A stretch of DNA of 64,000 nucleotides from Parvularcula sp039822105. Lineage in GTDB: Bacteria > Pseudomonadota > Alphaproteobacteria > Caulobacterales > Parvularculaceae. The notes under the pieces are model-generated. The model had not been told where the DNA came from, did not search any database, and was given only the letters and a program-made list of their open reading frames with translations. The DNA lies in NCBI GenBank assembly GCA_039822105.1, contig JBCBMW010000008.1:62001-126000 (forward strand), given 5' to 3'. How positions within the stretch are numbered: the stretch's first letter is position 1; the number at the start of each line of letters is the position of its first letter. A program made the translations under genes and the position numbers. Below, piece after piece: positions 26,339-34,097 of the stretch.

Positions 26339-27193
26339 TCAGGCCACAGGATCGTAGGCGATGGTCGTCTGGCGTTGTTGACCTAAACCCTCAATGCCAA
26401 GCTCCATCGTGTCACCGGGCTTGAGGTACACCGGCGGCTTGAGCCCTAGTCCCACCCCCGACGGCGTCCCTGTCGAGATGATATCGCCAGGCTCCAAGGT
26501 CATGTACTTGCTGATGTAAGTGATGAGTTCCGCGACACCGAAGATCATATCGCGCGTGTTGCTCTGTTGCTGGCGCTTGCCGTTGACGTCCAGCCAGAGA
26601 TCCAATCCTTGTGGGTTCGGAACGTCGTCAGGGGTCACGAGAAAGGGTCCTATCGGCCCGAACGTGTCACAGCTCTTGCCCTTCACCCACTGGCCGCCAT
26701 GCTCGAGCTGAAACGCCCTTTCGCTCAGATCATTAACCACGAGGTAGCCGGCCACGTGACCAAGCGCGTCGTCTTCGGAGAAATGACGGCATGTGCGGCC
26801 AATAACGACTCCCAACTCGACCTCCCAGTCGGTTTTCTCAGAGCCCTTCGGGATGACAACGTCATCGTTTGGCCCTTGGATCGTTGATGTCGCCTTCATG
26901 AAAAGGACAGGTTGTTCCGGTGCCGGCATGCCCGATTCAGCCGCATGCTGCGCATAGTTAAGACCGACACAGATGAACTTGCCGATCCCGGCCACGGGCG
27001 GCCCGAACCGCAGAGAGGAGTCGACAATAGGGAGCTCTTCCAACTGCTCTGGTGTTAGATTGGAGAGTGCGTCGGGGTCCAAATACTGACCTTCAAGATC
27101 GTTGATCAGCGACCGCAGGTCGCGAGCTGTTCCATCGTTATGGTAGGCGACAGGTATCTCTTCGCCTGCGGGCCCAAGTCGAGCATATCGCAT
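26339..27193 (-). CDS. FAH-family hydrolase, probable 2,4-diketo-3-deoxy-L-fuconate hydrolase
   Basis: 284 aa. Fumarylacetoacetate-hydrolase fold: FICVGLNYAQHAAESG, FMKATSTIQGPNDDVVIP, metal-binding EVELGVVIG (within DWEVELGVVIGRTC), GYLVVNDLSERAFQ, and DIISTGTPSGVGLGLKPPVYLKPGD near the C-terminus. In the non-phosphorylative L-fucose pathway described in Xanthomonas, an enzyme of this family cleaves the 2,4-diketo acid to pyruvate and L-lactate. The neighbours (dehydrogenase 12 bp upstream, lactonase, fucose dehydrogenase) fit this step exactly. A direct KDG-aldolase-type activity cannot be formally excluded. Confidence 0.9.
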   Translation of the reverse strand: MRYARLGPAGEEIPVAYHNDGTARDLRSLINDLEGQYLDPDALSNLTPEQLEELPIVDSSLRFGPPVAGIGKFICVGLNYAQHAAESGMPAPEQPVLFMKATSTIQGPNDDVVIPKGSEKTDWEVELGVVIGRTCRHFSEDDALGHVAGYLVVNDLSERAFQLEHGGQWVKGKSCDTFGPIGPFLVTPDDVPNPQGLDLWLDVNGKRQQQSNTRDMIFGVAELITYISKYMTLEPGDIISTGTPSGVGLGLKPPVYLKPGDTMELGIEGLGQQRQTTIAYDPVA

Positions 27194-27205
27194 CGTTCGC
27201 TTCCC

Positions 27206-27937
27206 TCAGCCTGCTGTCCATCCGCCGTCGATGATATGCACCGTACCCGTTGTGAATGCAGCTTCGTTTGATGCGAGGTAAGCGGCCAAGGAAGCCACCT
27301 CATGGGCTTCGCCGAGACGGCCCATGGGTTGGCGAGCCACAAAGGCTTTTCTCGCCGTATCAATATCCCCTTGCGCAGCGATACGATCGTCGAGGGATGG
27401 TGTTTGGATGGTACCGGGACAGATAGCGTTGCACCGCACGCCCGAGGAGGCAAAGTCGACGGCAATCGACTTTGTCAATCCGATGATTGCAGCCTTTGTC
27501 ACACCATACACAAATCGGTTCGGTGCCCCTACGATACTGGACGCAACAGACGAGATGTTGACGATGCTGCCGCCGCCATTAGCGACCATCGCCGGTATCG
27601 CCGCGCGGCACAGCCGATAGGTTGATGTGACATTGAGATCGTTCGAAAAAGCCCAATCGTCGTTATCGCAATCAAGAATTGTTCCGTGGTGCACAAAGCC
27701 TGCGCAGTTGATCAAAACGCTCGGCTGGCAATCCGAAACCAGCTCGTCGATCTCCCCCTTCTCTCGAACATCGAGATACGCCGTTCGCATCCCGCTAAGC
27801 TCAGCGAGCGCATCTCGATTGATGTCCGTGGCCGTTACGATGGCTCCCTCACCTGCGCACCGCTCCGCAATGGCTCTGCCAATACCTTGTGCCGCAGCGG
27901 TGACGAGCACCTTTGCCCCCTCGAGCCGTTTGGTCAT
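27206..27937 (-). CDS. SDR, probable 2-keto-3-deoxy-L-fuconate 4-dehydrogenase
   Basis: 243 aa classical short-chain dehydrogenase. Rossmann motif TAAAQGIGRA (13-22), VLINCAG, catalytic Ser in NISSVAS, YGVTK (Tyr and Lys), and CPGTIQTPSLDDR. Asp38 in ATDINRD suggests NAD preference. The stretch CPGTIQTPSLDDRI resembles the KDF dehydrogenase subgroup, also related to human BDH2. The start codon overlaps the lactonase stop by four bases (ATGA at 27934-27937). It oxidises 2-keto-3-deoxy-L-fuconate so that the next enzyme can cleave it. Confidence 0.9.
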   Translation of the reverse strand: MTKRLEGAKVLVTAAAQGIGRAIAERCAGEGAIVTATDINRDALAELSGMRTAYLDVREKGEIDELVSDCQPSVLINCAGFVHHGTILDCDNDDWAFSNDLNVTSTYRLCRAAIPAMVANGGGSIVNISSVASSIVGAPNRFVYGVTKAAIIGLTKSIAVDFASSGVRCNAICPGTIQTPSLDDRIAAQGDIDTARKAFVARQPMGRLGEAHEVASLAAYLASNEAAFTTGTVHIIDGGWTAG

Positions 27938-28779
27938 GCGTTGTTCTCCTGAGTAAGCTTGTAAAATCGCTGGGCGTTGGCGCCAAAAACATCCGTCTGC
28001 GCTTGGTCATCGAGCGCGGCCATGAGCGTGCGCGCTTGTTCCAACCACCGGCGATAAGACCCGCGCAGATTGAGCACCGGCCAGTCACTGCCCCATATCA
28101 GGCGGCTCGATCCAAAGACTGCGAGGCAAACATCGGTGTAGAGCGCAATATCGGCGAGCTGCTGTCCGGGTGCCGCTTCGGTTAGCAGCCCCGAGAGCTT
28201 ACATGAGACATTGCGCAGGTCAGAAAACCGAGCAATGTCAGAGGCCCAAGGCTCCCGTTCACCTGAAGCCATATCAGGCTTTGCTGCGTGATTAAGCACA
28301 ATCGGCAGCGTCGGATAACGCTCCGCCAACACCGCGATCGCAGGAAGATGACGGGGGCGGATCAAGGCATCGAAAGTCAGCCTACGGCTGATCAAATCCT
28401 CAAAGATCGGAGCATGCTCCTTGTTCAAGATCCAATATGCGTCGTCCATGTCCTGCAGCATGGGCCGCACACCTTTGAAGTGCAGATCAGCAGAAAACTT
28501 GGCGAGGCACGCGATCGCGTTGTCCGGTTCTGCAAACGGGACCCAGCCAACAACACCCAAGATAGGATCCTTCTGCTGAGCAATACTCAACATCGCTGCG
28601 GTCTCACGCACGTCGGGAGCCGCTTGGACGAGAACTGATCCGGTCACCTGCGCTTCGGTTATCAACGGCACCAGATCCGACGGCCCAAAGTCGCGGTAAA
28701 TGGCCTGAAGGTCTGGCGTTGGCCAGGCACGCCAAGGCGCATCAAGGGACCAAAAGTGTTGGTGCGCATCGATGATCAT
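27934..28779 (-). CDS. amidohydrolase-family L-fuconolactonase
   Basis: 281 aa amidohydrolase_2 TIM barrel. N-terminal metal site DAHQHFW (His6, His8), further ligand His in IVLNHAAKPD, and metal/catalytic Asp in IWGSDWPVLN. The opening MIIDAHQHFWSLD and the APWRAWPTPDLQAIYRDFGPSDL region are typical of COG3618 lactonases acting on L-fucono-1,4-lactone and L-rhamnonolactone. It overlaps both neighbours by four bases. It should hydrolyse the lactone made by the upstream dehydrogenase to L-fuconate. Confidence 0.92.
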   Translation of the reverse strand: MIIDAHQHFWSLDAPWRAWPTPDLQAIYRDFGPSDLVPLITEAQVTGSVLVQAAPDVRETAAMLSIAQQKDPILGVVGWVPFAEPDNAIACLAKFSADLHFKGVRPMLQDMDDAYWILNKEHAPIFEDLISRRLTFDALIRPRHLPAIAVLAERYPTLPIVLNHAAKPDMASGEREPWASDIARFSDLRNVSCKLSGLLTEAAPGQQLADIALYTDVCLAVFGSSRLIWGSDWPVLNLRGSYRRWLEQARTLMAALDDQAQTDVFGANAQRFYKLTQENNA

Positions 28780-29786
28780 CGACCCGCGGCCTCACGTTGG
28801 AGGGTCAAGGCCGCCCAAAGATCATCGGTAATCGGCTCTTTCATCCACGCCGCGCTTGACGCCACGCGCTCGGCTGTGGCCATTCCGCCGACAACACTCA
28901 CAACGATGTCATGGCGAAGCGGAAATTGAAGAGCCGCAGCTTGAAGGGGCGTGCCGTGCTGATCAGCGATGTCAAACACCTGACTGGCTCGCTCAACGAT
29001 GTCTTCGGCTGCAGCTTTGTAGTTGTAGGTCGACGCAGGGTCGGGGCGCCTTGAGAGCAGACCGCTATTGAACGGCGCTGCAGCGATGACAGACACGCCT
29101 TTGTCAGCACAAGCCGGAAACAGGCGCTGCTCGGCTTCAGTCTCCATCAGTGTGTGCCGACCCGCCAACATGAAAACGTCGATGTCAGCGTGCTCTAAGC
29201 TTTCGAGACAAACCTGCCACTCGTTCACCCCGAGCCCAATGGCCTTCACGTCCCCTGCCGCGCGCAACTCGGTGAGAGCCTTCATACCGCCGTTCATAGC
29301 TTCGCGGAAAAGCTTTGCATGCGCCTCCTGACCGTGGATCAGCGCGCCAATGTCATGCATCAGGAGAACATCGACAGTGAGGCCTTGCAGGCGCGCAAGA
29401 CTGTCCTCGAAACTGCGCATAACGCCGTCATAGGAGTAGTCGTAGACCTGGGTGAATGGCAGTGGGCTGACAAAACCGTGGTCGGGCGGACCGTCCGGAC
29501 CCGCCGGCTCAAGCCGCCTACCCACCTTCGTCGAAAGAACGACACCGGCCGGTTTGCGGCCAGAAAAGAACTGGCCAAAGCGGACTTCGCTCAGCCCATG
29601 CCCATAGTGCGGAGCCGTATCGAAATAGCCAACCCCGTGGTCCAACGCCGCTTGGAGCGCCCCAAAGGCGACGTCGTCGGACGAGGCGCGATAGAGGTTT
29701 CCCACCGACGCACCGCCAAAACCCAAAGCCGTCAGAGCCAGGCCCGTGGCGCCGATCTCCCTTCGCTTTTCAGTTGGTGCTATCAT
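28776..29786 (-). CDS. aldo/keto reductase, probable L-fucose (D-threo-aldose) 1-dehydrogenase
   Basis: 336 aa AKR barrel. Catalytic tetrad visible: Asp and Tyr in FDTAPHYGHG, Lys in LSTKVGR, His in LLMHDIG. The family of D-threo-aldose/L-fucose dehydrogenases and pyridoxal 4-dehydrogenase shares the long SPLPFTQVYDYSYDGVMRS stretch. As first gene of the lactonase/dehydrogenase/hydrolase/IclR transcript it should oxidise L-fucose to L-fuconolactone with NAD(P). Candidate operator A lies 72 bp upstream in the divergent promoter region. Confidence 0.9.
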   Translation of the reverse strand: MIAPTEKRREIGATGLALTALGFGGASVGNLYRASSDDVAFGALQAALDHGVGYFDTAPHYGHGLSEVRFGQFFSGRKPAGVVLSTKVGRRLEPAGPDGPPDHGFVSPLPFTQVYDYSYDGVMRSFEDSLARLQGLTVDVLLMHDIGALIHGQEAHAKLFREAMNGGMKALTELRAAGDVKAIGLGVNEWQVCLESLEHADIDVFMLAGRHTLMETEAEQRLFPACADKGVSVIAAAPFNSGLLSRRPDPASTYNYKAAAEDIVERASQVFDIADQHGTPLQAAALQFPLRHDIVVSVVGGMATAERVASSAAWMKEPITDDLWAALTLQREAAGR

Positions 29787-29857
29787 ATTGGCGCGGCTTC
29801 CGGTGATCTTGACGTCTCTCCGGACGCCGCTTACCAGAGTGTTCGTATAAAAAACAG

Positions 29858-29874
29858 TGTTTCACCAGGAAACA
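29858..29874. promoter_or_regulatory. operator candidate A in the divergent fucose promoter
   Basis: TGTTTCACCAGGAAACA has perfect 6-bp arms TGTTTC/GAAACA around a 5-bp spacer. It lies between the aldo/keto reductase (start 29786) and the mutarotase (start 29921). A TATAC element on the minus strand lies between it and the reductase start. The similar site 25165-25182 has the same 72-bp distance to its gene. Confidence 0.6.
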
Positions 29875-29920
29875 TCAACTTCCCAGCTTACGACGTCTAA
29901 GTTGGCAGCGCGAGGGGGAC

Positions 29921-30250
29921 ATGAAGCGCTACGGATGGGTCATTGCTCTTAAGGCGGAGAAGCGCGCGACTTACGAGCAGCTGCACCGTGATGTCTGGGA
30001 CGACGTCCTATCCAAAATCTCAGACTGTTCGATCAGAAACTATACGATCTTCTTGCGAGAACCGGAAAATCTTCTGTTCGGCTATTTTGAGTATGTCGGG
30101 AACGACTTCGACGCCGACATGGCAAAAATGGCGAACGATTCCCGCACCCAGGAATGGTGGGAACTGACAGATCCTTGCCAAACGCCACTTGAAACGGCTG
30201 CTGCTGGCGAGACATGGTCCCCGCTTCGGGAGGTCTTCCATGTGGACTGA
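29921..30250 (+). CDS. L-rhamnose-mutarotase-family protein, probable L-fucose mutarotase
   Basis: 109 aa, the usual length of the RhaM/YiiL family (dimeric ferredoxin-like alpha/beta-barrel). It starts MKRYGWVIALKAEKRATYEQLHRDVW, where the conserved Tyr and His of the sugar pocket occur (YEQLH), continues NYTIFLREPENLLFGYFEY, and includes QEWWELTDPCQ near the end with the paired Trp. GAGGGGGAC precedes the ATG. It should interconvert the alpha and beta anomers of L-fucose so the dehydrogenase receives its preferred anomer. First gene of the plus-strand unit with the FMN dehydrogenase and FucP. Confidence 0.92.
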   Translation: MKRYGWVIALKAEKRATYEQLHRDVWDDVLSKISDCSIRNYTIFLREPENLLFGYFEYVGNDFDADMAKMANDSRTQEWWELTDPCQTPLETAAAGETWSPLREVFHVD

Positions 30251-30312
30251 TCCTCCGCGTGCTCTGCTTGGTGACCAATCGTGTTTCTGAGCGAGCCAGG
30301 ACACGACGCGTG

Positions 30313-31470
30313 ATGTTATCGAGACCACTTGACCAGTGCCTCAGTGTTGAACACTTCCGGCAATTGGCGCGGCGCCGAGCGCATCGCATGGTGTTCGACT
30401 ACATCGACTGCGGCAGTGATGACGAGCGAACCCTTGCCAAAAACAGCTCGGTTTTCTCAGACTTTGATCTCTACCACCGTGTCCTCACGGGGCATGACAC
30501 GCCAGATACGTCGACAACACTCTTAGGACAGAACATTGATGTTCCCTTCATTCTGTCGCCCGCTGCCGGAAACAGACTTTTTCACACCGACGGTGAACGT
30601 GGGCCCGCGCTGGCAGCGGCGGACCACAACACAATCTACACGCTATCAACCCTCAGCTCACGGTCCATTGAAGAGATAGCTGGCCTGACATCAGGGCACA
30701 AATGGTTCCAGCTCTATGTCTGGAAAGACCGGGGTCTTGTGAAAGAGATGCTCGAACGCGCCAAGACGTCGGGCTTCAGCGCCCTCGTGCTGACCGTCGA
30801 TTTCCCCATCACCGGTAACCGCGAGAGGGACGTTGCTAACGGGTTCACCATCCCGCCGAAACTGGGGTTGAAGCAGGTCGTCCACGCGCTTCAGGCGCCG
30901 TCTTGGACCTGGGACTATCTCACCAAGCCTTCCGTCAAATATGCCAATCTCGCTGAAGATACCGACGCCGTCAGCCTCAATGCGTTTGTGGCCGAGCAGC
31001 TGAGTGCTGCTTTTTCTTGGCCTGATGCGGAATGGCTTCTTGGCGAGTGGAACGGTCCCGCGGTGATTAAGGGCGTTGTCAGACCGGACGACGCACTTCG
31101 CGCCGTGTCGACTGGGTTCGGCGCGATCGCGATCTCCAATCACGGCGGCAGACAGTTGGACAGCTCGCCTGCCCCGCTCACAGCCTTACCGCTCATCCGT
31201 GACGCGGTTGGTCATGATGCTGAGCTGATCCTCGACGGGGGAATACGTCGCGGTACGGACATCATCAAGGCTTTGGCACTCGGCGCCGATGCTGTGAGCT
31301 TCGCACGGCCCTACCTCTATGGCTTGGCCGCGGCGGGAGGAGCAGGTGCCCGCGCCGCTGTTCAAATGATGGCCGACTCCTTGCGCCGCGATATGATCTT
31401 AGCAGGTATTGGTCAGCTAGCGGACATCACGCCAGACCTCCTCGATCCCGCATGGCAGCCTAAACCATGA
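30313..31470 (+). CDS. FMN-dependent alpha-hydroxy acid dehydrogenase (L-lactate dehydrogenase-like)
   Basis: 385 aa from the ATG at 30313; the frame is open further upstream, overlapping the mutarotase gene, but conservation begins at CLSVEHFRQLARRR. FMN-binding TIM barrel: FDYIDCGSDDE, PFILSPAAGNRLFHTDGE, FQLYVWKDR, VLTVDFPITGNRERD, active-site Lys253 (VIKGVV) and His277/Arg280 (ISNHGGRQLD), and the phosphate loop ILDGGIRRGTDI. The LldD type oxidises L-lactate to pyruvate and feeds the respiratory chain. L-lactate is the by-product of the diketo-deoxyfuconate hydrolase, which explains why it is grouped with the permease (4-bp overlap) and mutarotase. Confidence 0.92.
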   Translation: MLSRPLDQCLSVEHFRQLARRRAHRMVFDYIDCGSDDERTLAKNSSVFSDFDLYHRVLTGHDTPDTSTTLLGQNIDVPFILSPAAGNRLFHTDGERGPALAAADHNTIYTLSTLSSRSIEEIAGLTSGHKWFQLYVWKDRGLVKEMLERAKTSGFSALVLTVDFPITGNRERDVANGFTIPPKLGLKQVVHALQAPSWTWDYLTKPSVKYANLAEDTDAVSLNAFVAEQLSAAFSWPDAEWLLGEWNGPAVIKGVVRPDDALRAVSTGFGAIAISNHGGRQLDSSPAPLTALPLIRDAVGHDAELILDGGIRRGTDIIKALALGADAVSFARPYLYGLAAAGGAGARAAVQMMADSLRRDMILAGIGQLADITPDLLDPAWQPKP

Positions 31471-32891
31471 GCACTCACAGCGAACAGCAAGACATTCGTC
31501 ACACCACCCCCAACGCGAAACGTCAGTCAACGCCACTTGTTGAGCGCCGCTACGTCTTCGCGTTCCTGCTTGTTGGCGCGCTGTTTCCGTTATGGGGCTT
31601 CGCGAATGATGTGACCAACCCCATGGTCAAGGTGTTCGAGGACGTCTTTCAGATCACGACCGGCCAGGCCAGTCTTGTCCAGTTCGCTTTTTACATGGGA
31701 TACGGCGTCATGGCCGTTCCCGCGGCCCTCTTTATACGCATTTTCTCGTTCAAGGCAGGGATTCTGCTCGGCCTGATGCTTTACGCGCTTGGCGCCTTTC
31801 TGTTTGTACCTGCCAGTCTGTATGCTGAGTTCAACTTGTTCCTGATGGCGTTGTGGATCCTCACCCTCGGGCTTGCGCTGCTTGAAACCACGGCCAACCC
31901 CTTCATCCTCGCGATGGGCGACAAGGAGACGGCCGCGCGACGCCTCAATCTCGCGCAAGCCTTCAACCCCCTTGGATCGCTGTTGGGCATGGTTGTCGCA
32001 CAAGCCTTCGTTCTGAAGAAGCTTGAGGTCGGCGCCTTTCGGGATCAGGTGCGGCTCAGTGAACCCGCGCTTGCGACAGCGCCGCCTGCCACCGCTGATG
32101 CGATCATCGATGAGCGTCTTCAGTCCTTCATCGCTGAACAGCCTACAGAATGGGCCGCGATGCAGATGGCTGACCTTGCGACCGTGCGAGGGCCCTACTT
32201 GTTGATTGGCATCGTGGTCGTGCTGCTGGCGATCGCGGTCGCCTTTGCCAAGTTGCCGCATACCGTTTCTGACAAGAGTCAGACGGACGTTCGTCATCTT
32301 CGCAACAGCTTCCGGCGGCTTCTTGGGAACACGGCGTACCGGGAGGGTGTCATCTCTCAAGGCTTTTACGTTGGTGCCCAGATCATGTGCTGGACCTTCA
32401 TCATCCACTATGGTGTGACCGTTGTCGGCTTGAGCGCAGCCGAGGCACAATCCTACAACATCGTTGCCATGGTGCTTTTTCTGATCAGCAGGTTCGTGAG
32501 CACAGCTGTCTTATCGTCCGTACCAGCACCCGCTTTTCTCTCTTTCATGGCCATCGGTGCTGCGTGCTGCACCATGGGCGCAATCGTCTTTGACGGGATG
32601 ATGGGGCTCTACGCCCTTATTGCCGTATCCGGATTTATGTCGATGATGTTCCCGACCATCTATGCGATCGCCCTGAACAACACTGGTGACGACGCCAGCC
32701 TTGGCTCCGCCGGTCTGGTCATGGCCATCGCGGGCGGCGCGATCCTCACCCAAGCGCAGGGACTTCTGATTGACACAGGACCCTTTATCCCGGGCACCAC
32801 TGACGTGCAGAGCTCCTTTGTTCTCCCGGTCGTGTGTTTCGCCGTCATTGCCGTCTACGGATGGCGTCGGTGGTCAAGCCCGCATCAGTGA
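31467..32891 (+). CDS. fucP: L-fucose:H+ symporter (FucP-like MFS permease)
   Basis: 474 aa with 12 predicted membrane segments. The first helix contains FPLWGFANDVTNPMVK, matching the FucP signature around the E. coli Asp46 region. Helix 4 has LGLALLETTANPF with the Glu equivalent to E. coli Glu135, the second proton/sugar-binding acid. Compared with E. coli FucP (438 aa) it has a longer central loop (~205-235, between the two halves). The start overlaps the FMN dehydrogenase stop by four bases. It takes L-fucose across the inner membrane after periplasmic release by GH29. Confidence 0.93.
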   Translation: MSTHSEQQDIRHTTPNAKRQSTPLVERRYVFAFLLVGALFPLWGFANDVTNPMVKVFEDVFQITTGQASLVQFAFYMGYGVMAVPAALFIRIFSFKAGILLGLMLYALGAFLFVPASLYAEFNLFLMALWILTLGLALLETTANPFILAMGDKETAARRLNLAQAFNPLGSLLGMVVAQAFVLKKLEVGAFRDQVRLSEPALATAPPATADAIIDERLQSFIAEQPTEWAAMQMADLATVRGPYLLIGIVVVLLAIAVAFAKLPHTVSDKSQTDVRHLRNSFRRLLGNTAYREGVISQGFYVGAQIMCWTFIIHYGVTVVGLSAAEAQSYNIVAMVLFLISRFVSTAVLSSVPAPAFLSFMAIGAACCTMGAIVFDGMMGLYALIAVSGFMSMMFPTIYAIALNNTGDDASLGSAGLVMAIAGGAILTQAQGLLIDTGPFIPGTTDVQSSFVLPVVCFAVIAVYGWRRWSSPHQ

Positions 32892-33013
32892 CTGTGCATC
32901 ACGCTCATAAGGCACGTGACACCCACCTGATTTCGAGCAAGCCGACGACAAAGAGGTAAGACTGATCTTTCCCGCAAAAGGAACAATCTGCACAGTCAAC
33001 TGGTTTGGGGAAG

Positions 33014-33098
33014 TGGTGGAGAGGGTTGGATTCGAACCAACGTACGCTATGCGGGCAGATTTACAGTCTGCTGCCTTTAACCACTCGGCCACCTCTCC
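33014..33098 (-). tRNA. tRNA-Tyr(GTA)
   Basis: On the reverse strand the acceptor GGAGAGG pairs with CCTCTCC, with encoded discriminator A and CCA. Anticodon arm GCAGA-CTGTAAA-TCTGC gives anticodon GTA. There is a long class II variable arm (CCGCATAGCGTACG) and T-arm GTTCGAATCC. 85 nt including CCA. Confidence 0.96.
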
Positions 33099-33200
33099 AT
33101 AGGCCGCCCGAGAGCGAAGGCGCCGGATAGAGCAAAGAGCGCGGCGCTGCAACAGCTTCCTCTTCCCTTTACGTAAAGCTTTCGGCAGGAGGCCCAGTCT

Positions 33201-33950
33201 ATGCCTTCTCGTCCCTCATCGCCGCGTCGGGATCGCCCGCAAACGCCGGACAATGTCTGGCTTTACGGCCGCCATGCGGTCCTGGCGGCTCTCAAGAACG
33301 CGGAGCGGAACCTCGTTTCGCTGTCCCTGACCGAGAACGCGGCAATCTGGCTTGGCGAGCATGCGAAGGTTCCAGGGATTGCCGGGGTGGTGAAACCGCA
33401 AGCGATCGACAAGCTGCTCCACGCAGGCGCGGTGCATCAGGGGATCGCGGCCCGAATGTCAGACCTTCCTCGCCGACGCCTGAAAGAGGTCTGTTCAGCC
33501 AGCAACCCGCGCCCTGTCGTGATCCTCGACCAGGTGACCGACCCCCAAAACATCGGTGCGATTATCCGCGTCGCAGCGGGCTTTTCGGCTCAGGCTGTGA
33601 TCGTGCAGGAGCGGCGCACCCCTCCTCTGGCGGGTGCACTCGCGAAAGCCGCGGCGGGCACGCTGGAGACGATGCCGGTGATCCAAGCGGTCAACATCAG
33701 CCGCGCAATCGAGGCCTTACAAGAGATGGGATTTGCCGCCGCCGGTCTCGCGGGCGAAGGCGCCACACCGCTTCCTCAGTACAAAGAGGAGCGGCCACTG
33801 GCATTGGTCATGGGGGCTGAAGGCAAAGGTCTGCGCGAAGGTGTGCGCGGCCATTGCGATGCGCTGATATCGATCCCGCTGGCGGAGAACGTGGAAAGCC
33901 TCAACGTGGCGACAGCCGCCGCCGTCGCGCTCTACGCCGTCACATCTTAG
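33201..33950 (+). CDS. rlmB: 23S rRNA (guanosine-2'-O-)-methyltransferase RlmB
   Basis: 249 aa SpoU/TrmH-family SAM methyltransferase. The N-terminal substrate-binding domain begins LYGRHAVLAALKNAERN and includes HQGIAARMSDLP. The SPOUT catalytic domain holds motif 1 VTDPQNIGAIIRVAAGF, motif 2 ALVMGAEGKGLREGV, and motif 3 IPLAENVESLNVATAAAVALY, forming the trefoil knot. It methylates G2251 (E. coli numbering) in 23S rRNA. It has its own promoter region after tRNA-Tyr on the other strand. An ordinary housekeeping gene. Confidence 0.95.
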   Translation: MPSRPSSPRRDRPQTPDNVWLYGRHAVLAALKNAERNLVSLSLTENAAIWLGEHAKVPGIAGVVKPQAIDKLLHAGAVHQGIAARMSDLPRRRLKEVCSASNPRPVVILDQVTDPQNIGAIIRVAAGFSAQAVIVQERRTPPLAGALAKAAAGTLETMPVIQAVNISRAIEALQEMGFAAAGLAGEGATPLPQYKEERPLALVMGAEGKGLREGVRGHCDALISIPLAENVESLNVATAAAVALYAVTS

Positions 33951-33972
33951 GCTCCAGCCCCGTACAATCGCT

Positions 33973-34004
33973 GAACGGCTGAGATTAGCCCAAATCAGCC
34001 GTTC
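33973..34004 (+). terminator. hairpin after rlmB
   Basis: GAACGGCTGA (33973-33982) pairs perfectly with TCAGCCGTTC (33995-34004), 22 bp after the rlmB stop. There is no T-run behind it, so intrinsic termination is uncertain. Confidence 0.45.
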
Positions 34005-34064
34005 GCTGAATAGCCCATGAATGGCTGCTTTTGGTAAAGCCCAGCCCGGTTTGAGCTTTGCAAG

Positions 34065-34089
34065 TCGGTTGCAAATGGCTTGCAACCGA
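34065..34089. repeat. inverted repeat at the end of the recombinase gene
   Basis: TCGGTTGCAA (34065-34074) and TTGCAACCGA (34080-34089) are perfect 10-bp arms separated by ATGGC, 8 bp beyond the stop of the minus-strand recombinase gene. It may be its terminator, or a recombinase binding/core site, since such spaced inverted repeats are typical of tyrosine-recombinase targets. Confidence 0.5.
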
Positions 34090-34097
34090 TTATGAGC

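Noticed and set aside
32888..32999. Inverted repeat TGACTGTGCA ... TGCACAGTCA about 92 bp apart
   Set aside because: Far-spaced short arms with no T-run or other support; could arise by chance.
32874..33152. 92-residue minus-strand frame over tRNA-Tyr
   Set aside because: The translated stretch is the familiar false product of a tRNA gene; the tRNA explains the sequence.
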